From Lysinibacillus xylanilyticus (GTDB lineage Bacteria; Bacillota; Bacilli; Bacillales_A; Planococcaceae), in NCBI RefSeq assembly GCF_001708185.1, contig NZ_MDDN01000003.1, positions 351,921-415,920 of the forward strand: a DNA stretch of 64,000 bases, in the 5' to 3' direction. A program made the position numbers and the translations under genes. Within the stretch, counting starts at the first letter, position 1. The number at the start of each line of letters is the position of its first letter. Positions 8,635 to 17,132 of this stretch are shown here, piece by piece. The notes under the pieces are model-generated. The model had not been told where the DNA came from and did no database searches. It was given only the letters and a program-made list of their open reading frames with translations.

Positions 8635-9309
8635 TTATAAATTAGTTAGCAACTTTTTAGCAACTTCTCTAGTTGAAAATGGATTTTGACCAGTTATTAG
8701 GTTGCCATCTTGCACCACAAAAGAACGAAAGGCTCTAGCTTTCTGGAAAATTGCCCCATGCTTAATAGCTATATCTTTGTTTAAAAATGGTACAATAGAT
8801 TTTTTAGTACTTAAAATTTCCTCAGTTGTAGTAAAGCCTGTAATCTTCTTATTTCTAATAAGATAATCACCATTCTTATCTTTAATATTTAATAAACCTG
8901 CTATACCATGACAAACTGATGCAATATAACCACCGTTATTATAAATGGTTAAGCTAATTTGTTGTAATTCAGGATTATTAGGAAAATCCCACATAACACC
9001 ATGGCCACCTGTATAATAAATCGCAATATAATCATTGGGATTAACCTCTGAAGGGTGCATAGAATTTCTTAATGCTCGATTTTGAAAATCTTCACTTTCA
9101 TAGATAGAAAATGTGGATTCATCAGCATATTTCATACTACGTGGATCAACAGGTACAAATCCTCCCTTAGGACTGACATAATCTACTTCAAGTCCACTTT
9201 TGGTAACTTCCTCAACAAATTCAGTAGCTTCACCAATCCATAATCCTGTAGCCTCAGTTGTATTTGCGTATCTTGTTATGTTAGTTAAAACTACTAAAAT
9301 TTTCTTCAT
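8635..9309 (-). CDS. DJ-1/PfpI-family (Hsp31-like) protein, 224 aa
   Basis: Class I glutamine-amidotransferase-like fold of the Hsp31 subgroup. The glycine-rich IYYTGGHGVMWDF supplies the conserved loop and SVCHGIAGLL the nucleophile elbow with Cys at about residue 133. Family members act as glyoxalase III, deglycases or chaperones; here the role is inferred, perhaps protection from reactive carbonyls. It overlaps the upstream ArsR stop by one base (TAATG), so the two are co-transcribed, and the divergent oxidoreductase suggests a small stress regulon. Confidence 0.85.
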   Translation of the reverse strand: MKKILVVLTNITRYANTTEATGLWIGEATEFVEEVTKSGLEVDYVSPKGGFVPVDPRSMKYADESTFSIYESEDFQNRALRNSMHPSEVNPNDYIAIYYTGGHGVMWDFPNNPELQQISLTIYNNGGYIASVCHGIAGLLNIKDKNGDYLIRNKKITGFTTTEEILSTKKSIVPFLNKDIAIKHGAIFQKARAFRSFVVQDGNLITGQNPFSTREVAKKLLTNL

Positions 9310-9644
9310 TATTTCCCCTCACTTTTTTCAATAATAGTTGTAACGTGATTTAATAAATTTTTTAACTTATCAATTTCGGTAGTTGTATGCGATAGAAAAT
9401 AATAATTTTTAGTTCCTTCACTACGCATTTCGATAAGCCCAACTTGTTTTAAAATTTTCAAATGATGTGACACTGCTGGCCGTGATAATTGAGTCGCATC
9501 AGTTAAATCGTTGACACGTAGCCCTTTACATGAATTATTTTGTAAAAGCGTAATGATAATAGATTGACGTTTCTCATCACCTAAAGCAATGAGAAAGTCG
9601 CTAATATCGTTAAATTCTTTTTTTAATTGTTCTAATCTTTCCAT
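9309..9644 (-). CDS. ArsR/SmtB-family transcriptional regulator, 111 aa
   Basis: Winged helix of the ArsR type: GDEKRQSIIITLL, recognition-helix region ATQLSRPAVSHHLKILKQVG and wing GLIEMRSEGTKNYYFL. No metal-binding ELCVCDL box, so it is unlikely to sense arsenite; the DJ-1 partner suggests another signal. It lies first in a two-gene operon and diverges from the oxidoreductase gene. Its own promoter (TTGACA at 9704-9699, TTTAAT at 9681-9676 on the minus strand) overlaps a repeat that occurs again in front of the divergent gene, which fits autoregulation. Confidence 0.88.
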   Translation of the reverse strand: MERLEQLKKEFNDISDFLIALGDEKRQSIIITLLQNNSCKGLRVNDLTDATQLSRPAVSHHLKILKQVGLIEMRSEGTKNYYFLSHTTTEIDKLKNLLNHVTTIIEKSEGK

Positions 9645-9668
9645 AAGCCCTCTCCTTAGTTTGTATTT

Positions 9669-9788
9669 TTAAACCATTAAACCATCGGTCTTTATTTTTG
9701 TCAAAAAATCAGTAGATGCTGCTATGGTTGACAATTTAAATATTCCACCGTAATATGTTCATTAGTTTAAATGATTAAACCATTAAAC
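9669..9788. promoter_or_regulatory. divergent promoters with duplicated operator TTAAACCATTAAAC
   Basis: The 14-mer TTAAACCATTAAAC occurs exactly at 9669-9682 and again at 9775-9788. The first copy covers the -10 of the arsR promoter; the second lies between the oxidoreductase promoter (TTGACA 9728-9733, 17 nt, TAATAT 9751-9756) and its ribosome site. This is a textbook arrangement for one repressor controlling both directions. That ArsR binds it is inference. Confidence 0.7.
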
Positions 9789-9808
9789 TGAAAATGGAGG
9801 TTACAACA

Positions 9809-10819
9809 ATGAATAAATATATGAATGCCGCAGTAATCCATCGCTATGGTCAAAAAAATTTAGAATTAACAAAAATAGAAATTCCGAAGATTTCTTCTGA
9901 TGATTTATTAGTAGAGATCCATGCAGCAAGTATAAATCCCATTGATTATAAAGTACGTGATGGTAAAGTAAAGATGCTGTTAAGCTATAAAATGCCACTA
10001 GTTTTAGGTAATGATTTTTCAGGGGTTATTGTAAAAGTTGGGAAAAGTGTAACTGAATTTCAAGTAGGTGATGAGGTATATGGCCGACCAAGAAAGTCTA
10101 GAATTGGAACATTTGCAGAATACATTGCCATTCATAAAGATGATATTGCTATAAAACCAAAAAATTTAAGTTTTGAAGAAGCTGCCGCTATTCCATTAAT
10201 CGGCTTGACCACTTATCAAGCATTTTATGATATTATGCAAATAAAACCGAATGATAAAGTACTTATTCAGGCTGGTTCAGGTGGTGTAGGAACATTTGCT
10301 ATTCAATTAGCAAAGTTAATGGGAGCATACGTAGCAACCACTACGAGTAGTAGAAATGAAGCACTAGTTAAACGTTTAGGTGCGGATAAAGTCATCAATT
10401 ATAAAAACGAGAATTTTGAAGATATATTGTCTGATTATGATTATGTTTACGATACATTAGGCGGGGAAGCATTACAAAATTCGTTTAAAATTCTTAAGCC
10501 TGGTGGGAAAATTGTATCTCTTTCAGGTACACCTAACTATCGCTTTGCCAAAGCGTATGGTTTAAATTTATGGAAATCATTACTGCTTAAATTTGCTACT
10601 AGAAAACTGACTGATCTGGAAAAACAGTATGAAGTAGAATATCATTTCTTATTTATGAAGCCGAGTGGAACACAACTAGAAATTATCCGGGAATTTATTG
10701 AAGCAAAAAAAATTGTACCTATTATTGATCGAGTAGTATTAATGGATGACATTCAAAAAGCTTTTGAATATTCCGAGTCCGGTAGAGCTAAGGGGAAAGT
10801 TATTGTAAAAATAAAGTGA
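9809..10819 (+). CDS. NADP-dependent zinc-free alcohol dehydrogenase / quinone oxidoreductase-like, 336 aa
   Basis: MDR superfamily. The N-terminal GroES-like domain has AASINPIDYKVRDG and GNDFSGVIVKVG; the Rossmann dinucleotide motif is AGSGGVGTFAIQLAKLMGA (residues about 150-168). Zinc ligands of classical ADHs are missing, so it is a quinone-oxidoreductase/enoyl-reductase type. ATG at 9809 is preferred over ATG at 9794, which lies within the GGAGG ribosome site. Divergent from arsR and controlled by the shared operator; likely detoxifies quinones or reactive carbonyls. Confidence 0.87.
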   Translation: MNKYMNAAVIHRYGQKNLELTKIEIPKISSDDLLVEIHAASINPIDYKVRDGKVKMLLSYKMPLVLGNDFSGVIVKVGKSVTEFQVGDEVYGRPRKSRIGTFAEYIAIHKDDIAIKPKNLSFEEAAAIPLIGLTTYQAFYDIMQIKPNDKVLIQAGSGGVGTFAIQLAKLMGAYVATTTSSRNEALVKRLGADKVINYKNENFEDILSDYDYVYDTLGGEALQNSFKILKPGGKIVSLSGTPNYRFAKAYGLNLWKSLLLKFATRKLTDLEKQYEVEYHFLFMKPSGTQLEIIREFIEAKKIVPIIDRVVLMDDIQKAFEYSESGRAKGKVIVKIK

Positions 10820-11300
10820 TAGCTAATATAAATAAATACTTTGTAAGAGTAGAATTATTAGTGAGTGTACCTTTATAAGGGGAGCACTACATTCTCATTA
10901 ACTTAATTTCACATGGAGATGCCAATTTTCTCGTTTTGGAGGATTAGCTTTTCTTAACAGATATTAGTGTGACAGAACCCCCATATAGATAATTCTTTGA
11001 ACAAATTTTTAAAAATGCACTTAAAACAAGGGTGGAGAATTATATCATAAGTAAATACGTTTCTTTAGTAAGATTATCTTTTCTTATTCAACGGGTGCTT
11101 TAGTAAAAAAAGAAAGGGTTCTACATATTAGTCCTATCTAATATATAGAACCCTTTAAATTTCCTATCTTTTTTAAATGAGGTCTTGATAAGAAAGAAAT
11201 TGTTCAGTAACCTTGTTTTTTTATAAGAATAAATTTTTTCATTTCAACCATACTATCCTTGTTAAAAAAAATGGCGAAAAACCAGAAAAGGAAGTGTAGG
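10820..11300. other. non-coding stretch with strong hairpin 11113-11156
   Basis: No gene seen. AAAGGGTTCT at 11113 pairs with AGAACCCTTT at 11147, with further pairing inside (ATATTAG / CTAATAT). It lacks a good T tract, so it could be a weak terminator of the oxidoreductase gene or an RNA structure upstream of DUF3231. Confidence 0.45.
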
Positions 11301-11810
11301 ATGGGAATACTTAGCGGAAATCCAAAAGATGAACCATTGCATTATGGTGAAGTGTTTAGTGTTTGGTCAGGCTTAGTTGCAGACTATGGTATGATTGCTG
11401 GATATCAAACATTTTATAATCACGCAGGTGACGAAGATCTAAAAAAAATTATTGAAGATATAATCGAACTTTGCAGGGAAGAAGTAAAACAATTTGAAAA
11501 AATCCTAAAAACTAATGGTATTGGTTTACCTCCTGCTCCACCTGAACGACCTGTAGCCAGACTGGAAGATATCCCTCCAGGAGCAAAGTTTAATGATCCA
11601 GAAATAAGCGCAGCGCTTACTGCCGATCTAGCTGCTGGATTAGTTGCATGCAGTCAAGCGATGGGCACTTCTACTCGAGAAGATATCGCATTAATGTATG
11701 GTCAATTCCATGTAGCAAAAGCTCAAATTGGCGCTAAACTACTACGTCTTAATAAAAGTAAAGGTTGGTTAGTTCCACCACCATTACACGTAGATTATCC
11801 AGAAAAATAA
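11301..11810 (+). CDS. DUF3231 family protein, 169 aa
   Basis: Four-helix-bundle-like protein of the DUF3231 family that is frequent in spore formers: GNPKDEPLHYGEVFSVW, GYQTFYNHAGDEDL, the proline-rich GLPPAPPERPVARLEDIPPG hinge and DLAAGLVACSQAMGTSTRED. Members are ferritin-like in fold and of unknown function, often sporulation-linked (known only by association). The start at 11301 is chosen from AAAGGAAG 6-7 nt upstream and because the family begins close to 'GILSGNPKDEPLH'. A terminator follows. Confidence 0.85.
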   Translation: MGILSGNPKDEPLHYGEVFSVWSGLVADYGMIAGYQTFYNHAGDEDLKKIIEDIIELCREEVKQFEKILKTNGIGLPPAPPERPVARLEDIPPGAKFNDPEISAALTADLAAGLVACSQAMGTSTREDIALMYGQFHVAKAQIGAKLLRLNKSKGWLVPPPLHVDYPEK

Positions 11811-11835
11811 TATTTATTTACCTGACAAACCGTCT

Positions 11836-11862
11836 CCCCAGTATAAACTGGGGTTTTTTCCT
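11836..11862 (+). terminator. terminator of DUF3231 gene
   Basis: CCCCAGT, loop ATAA, ACTGGGG then TTTTTT. Confidence 0.9.
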
Positions 11863-12486
11863 TTTTATTACCTTATTCATCGCTCCAGAATGTTTTGTAC
11901 AACGCTATCCCACTACTGCACATTTTCTTTCGATTAATCACAACGTCCATGTTTTTTCATCACTTCTACAATCACATCGATTAATGGCTCATCTGTATTA
12001 ATCACAATGTAATGTTACTGCCACCTGGCTCTATTCCGTCTCTTCTCGCCCTTTTTCAATATTTTCTAAAAGATAAGTACTACCCACATTTCTTTTGGAG
12101 TGGATGGATCAAGAACTTCGTCTTATGGCTTAATATCGAGTAATTTCTTGATTTCCCTTCCAATACTGTTCCTTAGAAAACTTCATCTATTTACTGCGCA
12201 ATTGCTTCAAAAGCATTTTGCAATCGGCTTTTCTTTATGTTCTTTAGTCTCTTCACCAAAAGTTGCTGATGACATTTGTTTAGATATATGCCTTTGCTAT
12301 AAGTCCTAACGGAAATCAATCACACGTTATGATAATGAGCCGTTCTTTAACTTTGTTAACCATTACCAATAAACTAGTTTTCAAATTTGTCCTCCTGCAC
12401 ATTGTTTTTCCGTTATTTCGAATCTTTATCAAACAAGCACCAATACTTTCCAAAAACATATAATGCAATTGAAAGGAGTGGCAAAC
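11863..12486. other. gene-less stretch with degenerate coding traces
   Basis: No intact gene. On the minus strand short protein-like pieces occur in different frames (MSSATFGEETKEHKEKPI; INTDEPLIDVIVEVMKKHG), separated by stops, so an old gene has decayed here. Its family is not recognisable. Confidence 0.4.
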
Positions 12487-12711
12487 ATGCCTTGGCAATA
12501 TAAGATTAGATTTTTATTAGGTCAGCCAGTTGGTGTTTCCTTTACAAATGGTCAAGGAACTTCTGGAGTATTGTGTGGGGTTTCTGGTGGGAAATTACAA
12601 GTGATGGAATACTTATATCAAAGTCAATTTGCATTAAAACAATACGACTTTCGGATGATTAGCGATGTTAACGGGTTCCCATCTTGTCATATGCAACAAC
12701 CGTTATATTAG
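12487..12711 (+). CDS. small conserved hypothetical protein, 74 aa
   Basis: AAAGGAG lies 8 nt before ATG at 12487. The protein begins MPWQYKIRFLLGQPVGVSFT and continues with GVLCGVSGGKLQVMEYLYQS, a beta-rich, Gly-rich pattern reminiscent of small Sm-like barrels. It ends with a short Cys/His segment (PSCHMQQPLY). Such 'MPWQY' proteins occur in spore formers, but no function is known to me. Downstream to 12870 lie in-frame fragments with stops (e.g. YDSELEEDRLRITTANLK), a decayed neighbour. Confidence 0.65.
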   Translation: MPWQYKIRFLLGQPVGVSFTNGQGTSGVLCGVSGGKLQVMEYLYQSQFALKQYDFRMISDVNGFPSCHMQQPLY

Positions 12712-12971
12712 CCGAATTAAATCAAAAGGCTGAAGCTTAAGCATCTCAAAAACGATATAAATATTGGTGTGCGGAAACATAAGAAAGAATATGATAGTGA
12801 ATTAGAAGAGGACAGATTACGTATTACTACCGCAAATCTAAAACCAATAAGTAGAGTTACATTGTGATAATGTTCAATGCCATAAAAAAACATCAAAGCG
12901 AAAGCTTTCTTCCCAGATATTGAGTCACACTTTTTCTAAGCATTTGATTATGACATACTTTACATGAAAAT

Positions 12972-13010
12972 AAAAAACACTCAGCTCTCTTAATAAGTGG
13001 CTAAGTGCTC
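12972..13010 (-). terminator. terminator of the 88-aa gene
   Basis: On the minus strand AGCACTTAGC pairs with GCTGAGTGT, followed by TTTTTTATTTT; the stem begins within the stop codon of the gene. Confidence 0.65.
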
Positions 13011-13267
13011 ATTTCATTATATTCTTGAATGGCTTCCTGAATCAGTTTATTCACTTCAACCATTTCATCATCTTGAATAGCTTCGTTCAAGATGTATTTC
13101 ATTCTCTCAATCGTATATAATTTCAAAAATTTACGGTACTTTTGCATCGAATAACCTTCTCCTGCAAAATCAATCCATTCTGGAACACCATCGAGCGTAT
13201 GTTGATATTCAAAAAGATTTTCAATGTATCGCTCTGGTAATTCTAAATTCATAAGTTCTTTCTTCAC
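13001..13267 (-). CDS. hypothetical acidic protein, 88 aa
   Basis: GTG start at 13267 with GGAGG 9 nt upstream. All-helical, acidic protein (PERYIENLFEYQHTLDGVPE, KYILNEAIQDDEMVEVNKLI). No signal or membrane segment and no recognised family. Monocistronic with a terminator overlapping its stop. Confidence 0.6.
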   Translation of the reverse strand: MKKELMNLELPERYIENLFEYQHTLDGVPEWIDFAGEGYSMQKYRKFLKLYTIERMKYILNEAIQDDEMVEVNKLIQEAIQEYNEMST

Positions 13268-13645
13268 TTTATATTTCCTCCGTATAAACTACATTCCATA
13301 ATATCTAGCAATCGCAACTTTTACATCAGCTTCAAAGAGCGAGTGCTTTCAAGATAATCATCAATGCCATCAACACCTTGAATACTTTGGTAAAATCATC
13401 AGTGAAATAGGCTTAGAGTTGTAAATACGCATTTTCCAGACGCTATCCTTTGAATTTACGTGTTCCGTCCGTTTTTGACCTACATTTCCAAGGGTATTCG
13501 CGGCGAAATTTTGCGCTCTCGCCTTGCACTACTGGATGACTTTCTCTCCTTGGGGTTGTTGATCCTTTTGCATTTCCTGCCAAGCTCGATTCCATGTGGA
13601 CCAATCCTTGATATCAACAGTTGTCACTATACTCCTATTTTTATT
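13268..13645. other. gene-less stretch with minus-strand coding traces
   Basis: No intact gene. A minus-strand frame near 13450-13610 reads DWSTWNRAWQEMQKDQQPQG and then ANTLGNVGQKRTEH after a frame change, indicating a decayed gene of unknown type. GC content rises here toward the MFS/LysR block, so this may be the scar at its edge. Confidence 0.35.
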
Positions 13646-15043
13646 TTACTTACTTGTACTCAGTTCGTCCAATTGCTCTGAATATCTGAGCCGCAGACTT
13701 ATAAATACTAAGAACAATGCAATGACCGTTAGGAAAACTCCAAGCAAACGAAATCCTGTAAAGTTGAACTCCCCTCCCATGATGATGCCTGTCAACAGTG
13801 AAGATAAAATTGTTCCCAAGTATCTCGAGGTATTAAATAGGCCAGATGCTACACCAACAATTTCTTTTGGAGAGCTATTAAACAAAGCCGCCTGCATACC
13901 AACAGCGTTTAGCCCGTTGCTAAAACCGAATGCAGCTAACGCCAGGCACACACTGATGACCGGTGAATTTTGCGTCCATGTCACGATCCACACTGAACCA
14001 ACTACCATCAATAATGAGGATACGATCAATGCAGGTCTGGGTCCCGATTTACCGACCCATTTTCCAGCTATCGGCGAAGCTACGATCGAGCTCAAGCCCA
14101 AGGTTAACATAAGAATACCTGTCTGAAATTCGCTGACATGCCGCACCATTTGCAGGTATGATGGGATCCCGAAAAAGAGTGCATAATAAAGCAAGTTAAC
14201 GAGCATGTATTGTATATTGACCCAAGTCATCGCAGGATATTTGGCGAAGGTGTGCAAAGGAATAAAGGGCGACACCGTTCTTAACTCATGTCGTACGAAT
14301 ATCCCCAACGCAACGAGGCCGATTATCCCAACAACGATATTCCACATAGAGAAATGCCCGGATGATTTCGCTGACAGCAAGCCAACTAGAAGGGCAATCA
14401 GTCCCACCGCAAAGAGCAGAATTCCTGACACATCAATTACACTCCATAATTTTCGAAGCGACATGTCACGTGAAACCGATGCTACCGGCTCGTCTTTAGG
14501 AATCATTTTCCAAGCTAAAAGAAAGCTCGCCACTACAAACGGAATATTGACGATGAAGATCGCTGGCCAGTCCCACCACTGAATAAGTACTCCTCCTACA
14601 AAAGGTCCTATAGCTGCCGCACCGGATAGAAAAATCGATAATCCTGCCAACGCATCTGCTTGCTTATCTGTAATATGAATGCGTACAATTGCTGTTCCAA
14701 CTGCGATCAGCATACTAGTTCCGATTGATTGCACGATTCGGGATACGATAAGCCATCCAAAATTCGGAGAAAACGGGGCCAGAATAGAAGAAACCAAGGA
14801 TACAACAAGACCAGCCAGAAATATCTTCCTTCGACCAAATAAATCGCTAGCCTTCCCCATTACAGGTTGCGCGATAGCACTAGCAATATAAAAAGAAAAT
14901 ACAATCCAAGAAACAGTGGTAAAATCAATGCGATACACATGTTGCAACCTAGCAATAGCAACAGAAATCATCGATGAATTTAAAGGGTTTAATAATATTC
15001 CTAGTCCAACGGATATCATTAACCACCTACTGCAAGAATTCAT
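13646..15043 (-). CDS. MFS drug-efflux transporter, DHA2-like, 465 aa
   Basis: About 14 hydrophobic segments, as in the EmrB/QacA (DHA2) group. Motif A after TM2 is GKASDLFGRRKIF; motif C in TM5 is GAAAIGPFVGGVL; the first helix carries LNPLNSSMISVAI in the position of the usual 'LD-TIVNVALP'. ATG at 15043 follows GGGGGG. It should extrude small hydrophobic compounds across the cytoplasmic membrane. Divergent from a LysR gene, which probably controls it. Noticeably GC-richer than most neighbours, consistent with recent acquisition of the pair. Confidence 0.88.
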   Translation of the reverse strand: MNSCSRWLMISVGLGILLNPLNSSMISVAIARLQHVYRIDFTTVSWIVFSFYIASAIAQPVMGKASDLFGRRKIFLAGLVVSLVSSILAPFSPNFGWLIVSRIVQSIGTSMLIAVGTAIVRIHITDKQADALAGLSIFLSGAAAIGPFVGGVLIQWWDWPAIFIVNIPFVVASFLLAWKMIPKDEPVASVSRDMSLRKLWSVIDVSGILLFAVGLIALLVGLLSAKSSGHFSMWNIVVGIIGLVALGIFVRHELRTVSPFIPLHTFAKYPAMTWVNIQYMLVNLLYYALFFGIPSYLQMVRHVSEFQTGILMLTLGLSSIVASPIAGKWVGKSGPRPALIVSSLLMVVGSVWIVTWTQNSPVISVCLALAAFGFSNGLNAVGMQAALFNSSPKEIVGVASGLFNTSRYLGTILSSLLTGIIMGGEFNFTGFRLLGVFLTVIALFLVFISLRLRYSEQLDELSTSK

Positions 15044-15081
15044 TTTTATCCCCCCTCGTATATTTGTTATATTGATATCTT

Positions 15082-15118
15082 ACTTGAAATTCAACATTCA
15101 CTCCAACGCATTTCAAGT
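15082..15118. promoter_or_regulatory. LysR operator candidate: ACTTGAAAT-N19-ATTTCAAGT
   Basis: Perfect 9-bp inverted arms at 15082-15090 and 15110-15118 in the gap between the divergent MFS and LysR genes; the left arm continues as TTGAAATTCAA, itself nearly palindromic. Position and T-N11-A-like character fit a LysR recognition/activation site. Binding is inferred. Confidence 0.55.
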
Positions 15119-15159
15119 TATGTTATCATTGATCAAAAGGAATGAATGGAGAGAAAAAA

Positions 15160-16047
15160 ATGGAACTTCTTCAACTACAATATTTTCTAGCGGTAGCTCG
15201 ATTAGAGCATGTAACCGAAGCTGCACGAAGTCTCCACGTTACGCAATCATCGCTAAGTAAAACGATTCAACGCCTGGAAGAAGATTTAGGGGTACCATTA
15301 TTTGATCGAACAGGGAGGAAACTGCGATTGAATGAGTTTGGCAACAAATTCCTTTGTCGCGTGGAAAGGGCTTTGTTCGAGTTGGAACAAGGGAAGCAGG
15401 AGATTAGCGATTTGTCCAGCGCAGAATTTGGCACACTCAAGCTGGCAGTAACCACAGCAAGCACATTGCCCCAGATTCTGCGAGAGTTTCGTAAAAAACG
15501 GCCTAATATCCAATTTCATGTGCAAATGCTCACCACGCTGGAAATGGTCACGCTTTTACATCGAGGTGAAGTCGATTTTTGCTTATCGTCCCCTCCTATC
15601 CAAGGGGAAGACATCGAATGTCAAGTTGTCTTCGTTGATCCCATTCTTGTAGCTGTTCCTATTGGGCATCGGCTAGCAGACCGAAGTAGCGTAACTTTGA
15701 CAGAACTAAAGGATGAATGCTTTGTCGGTGTGAAGAGAGGCTACGGCACTCGCGATTTAGTGGACTCTGTATGTAAATCGGCCGGAATTGACCTTAAATA
15801 TGTGTATGAGGGCGATGAACCTACACGGCTGATCAATCTTGTAGAAGCTGGAATAGGACTTGCTTTCATACCAAGCACAGCAAAGATGCCATGGGAAAAA
15901 ATTAAATATCTTCAAGTTGAGAATCACGAACTTGTACGCGATATCGCTTTACTATGGCATAAAAGTCGGTACATGACGCAAGCTTCTTTGGAATTCCACG
16001 AGGTCGTTCTGGACTATTTTGAAACAATATCGAACCAGTCCGATTAA
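15160..16047 (+). CDS. LysR-family transcriptional regulator, 295 aa
   Basis: N-terminal HTH MELLQLQYFLAVARLEHVTE, AARSLHVTQSSLSKTIQRLE, and linker helix; then the periplasmic-binding-like effector domain (FGTLKLAVTTASTLPQIL, YEGDEPTRLINLVEAGIGLA). ATG at 15160 starts the usual LysR N-terminus with GGAGAG upstream; the in-frame ATG at 15142 lacks a ribosome site. The divergent MFS gene is its likely target. Codon/GC character matches the MFS gene. Confidence 0.9.
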   Translation: MELLQLQYFLAVARLEHVTEAARSLHVTQSSLSKTIQRLEEDLGVPLFDRTGRKLRLNEFGNKFLCRVERALFELEQGKQEISDLSSAEFGTLKLAVTTASTLPQILREFRKKRPNIQFHVQMLTTLEMVTLLHRGEVDFCLSSPPIQGEDIECQVVFVDPILVAVPIGHRLADRSSVTLTELKDECFVGVKRGYGTRDLVDSVCKSAGIDLKYVYEGDEPTRLINLVEAGIGLAFIPSTAKMPWEKIKYLQVENHELVRDIALLWHKSRYMTQASLEFHEVVLDYFETISNQSD

Positions 16048-16440
16048 ATATTACAGCATGATTCATACTGATTCGATTGGTTATTATGTGGGTTGAGCAC
16101 AATAATTACAACGGTAAAATTTTATTCAACTACTAAATCAGAACTTTGAGATTTTATGAGAAGAATGGTCGGAAGAAGAACACATCCAAAGTGAAAGTTG
16201 AAATGTTCAAAAAGGTTCGCGTCATCAGCCATTAATGAATCACTTTAATTACCCAAATTTGGGGTGCAAAATGGGGTACAAACATATATAACGTATTACA
16301 ATACAAAAAGAATTAAGGCAAGATAAAAAGGCATGAGCCCGATACAATATCGAACTCATGCCCAAACCGCTGCTTAATGAAATAACCGTGTCTAACTTTT
16401 AGGGGTCACTTCAACTAAGAGTGGTTTTCTTCATTAAAAA
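16048..16440. other. gene-less stretch with paired GGGGT[A/G]C sites and hairpin
   Basis: GGGGTGC at 16261 and GGGGTAC at 16273, 12 bp apart, match the paired sites found 3' of an integrase remnant at 28576. A strong hairpin GGCATGAG...CTCATGCC spans 16330-16362. Short coding-like traces precede the sites (EEWSEEEHIQSE). Probably the scar of an integrated element. Confidence 0.5.
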
Positions 16441-16641
16441 TTAAAGTTTTACGATGTTTGCAGCTTGTGGTCCACGTTGGCCTTCTTCTACTGAGAATTC
16501 AACTTTTTGACCTTCTTCAAGTGATTTGAATCCGTCACCTTGGATAGCTGAGAAGTGAGCGAATACATCATTCCCGCCTTCCATTTCGATGAAACCAAAA
16601 CCTTTGTCTGCGTTAAACCATTTCACTGTACCTTGTGCCAT
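16441..16641 (-). CDS. cold-shock protein, CspA/CspB family, 66 aa
   Basis: Single cold-shock domain at full family length. RNP1 is KGFGFIE, RNP2 is DVFAHFSAI, and the start is [11 protein letters not shown]. It binds single-stranded nucleic acid and acts as an RNA chaperone in the cytoplasm. ATG at 16641 follows GGAGG. A long inverted repeat lies 56-113 bp upstream, in the likely leader/promoter region. Confidence 0.96.
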   Translation of the reverse strand: MAQGTVKWFNADKGFGFIEMEGGNDVFAHFSAIQGDGFKSLEEGQKVEFSVEEGQRGPQAANIVKL

Positions 16642-16696
16642 TTAAATGACCTCCATTAATTGTATTAAATAAAATCATACTACTTCAAAAGAAAAA

Positions 16697-16754
16697 ATTC
16701 ACATATTACAAAAAGTATCTAACAAAACACGATTACTCTTTGTAATATGTGAAT
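16697..16754. repeat. perfect 16-bp inverted repeat upstream of csp
   Basis: ATTCACATATTACAAA at 16697-16712 and its exact complement TTTGTAATATGTGAAT at 16739-16754, separated by 26 nt. In minus-strand RNA this would form a long AU-rich hairpin in or before the csp leader; as DNA it could be an operator. Without a T tract it is a poor terminator. Confidence 0.6.
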
Positions 16755-16867
16755 TCATTGTTCCTTTGTAAACGATTCTATTACATCAACTATATGTTAA
16801 AAAAACATATTTGTATAGTGTAAAAGCAAATTTATTAACTATCAACTAAGCTAAATGACTTTTAAGC

Positions 16868-17053
16868 GCTGTTCCAGCATCAGTAAAAGACATAGCTCTT
16901 AAAAGAGAAAGACGGACCGAACTTAGCTCTAGTCGCATCTACCGTATGCTGGGAGATACACCTGAAATGGCAATGAAAGCATATGCACATTCGCTTGATG
17001 ATGAAGAATTAAAAGCCACTAAAATTCTTACATCATTAATAAAACTTGAGTAA
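16868..17053 (+). pseudogene. C-terminal remnant of a tyrosine-type integrase
   Basis: An open frame of about 61 codons with no start reads SRIYRMLGDTPEMAMKAYAH then SLDDEELKATKILTSLIKLE and stops at 17053. 'LG-TPE-A-K-YAHS' fits the end of phage integrases, where the Tyr nucleophile follows the LGH box; the second catalytic His is Asp here. A GGGGTAC palindrome follows 20 bp later, as with the other integrase remnant. Only the tail is left. Confidence 0.55.
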
Positions 17054-17073
17054 ATTACTTATTTTCACTCAAA

Positions 17074-17106
17074 TTCAGGGGTACAAATTTAATTTGTACC
17101 CCTGAA
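17074..17106. repeat. 33-bp palindrome with inverted GGGGTAC
   Basis: TTCAGGGGTACAAAT, centre TTA, ATTTGTACCCCTGAA. It lies between the integrase remnant and ykuI and may act as a ykuI terminator on the minus strand or be a recombination-site relic. Confidence 0.6.
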
Positions 17107-17132
17107 ACATTGATATATAAGCATTTATAAGG

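Noticed and set aside
13596..14891. Plus-strand ORFs of 70-176 codons opposite the MFS gene
   Set aside because: They are antisense to a clearly coding membrane protein, have no ribosome sites and encode low-complexity Thr/Pro/Ile-rich sequence expected from the complement of transmembrane segments.
17074..17106. Complete integrase attachment site (attL/attR)
   Set aside because: Only the GGGGTAC palindrome is visible; I could not find a matching core duplication that would define an att pair, so it is listed just as a repeat.
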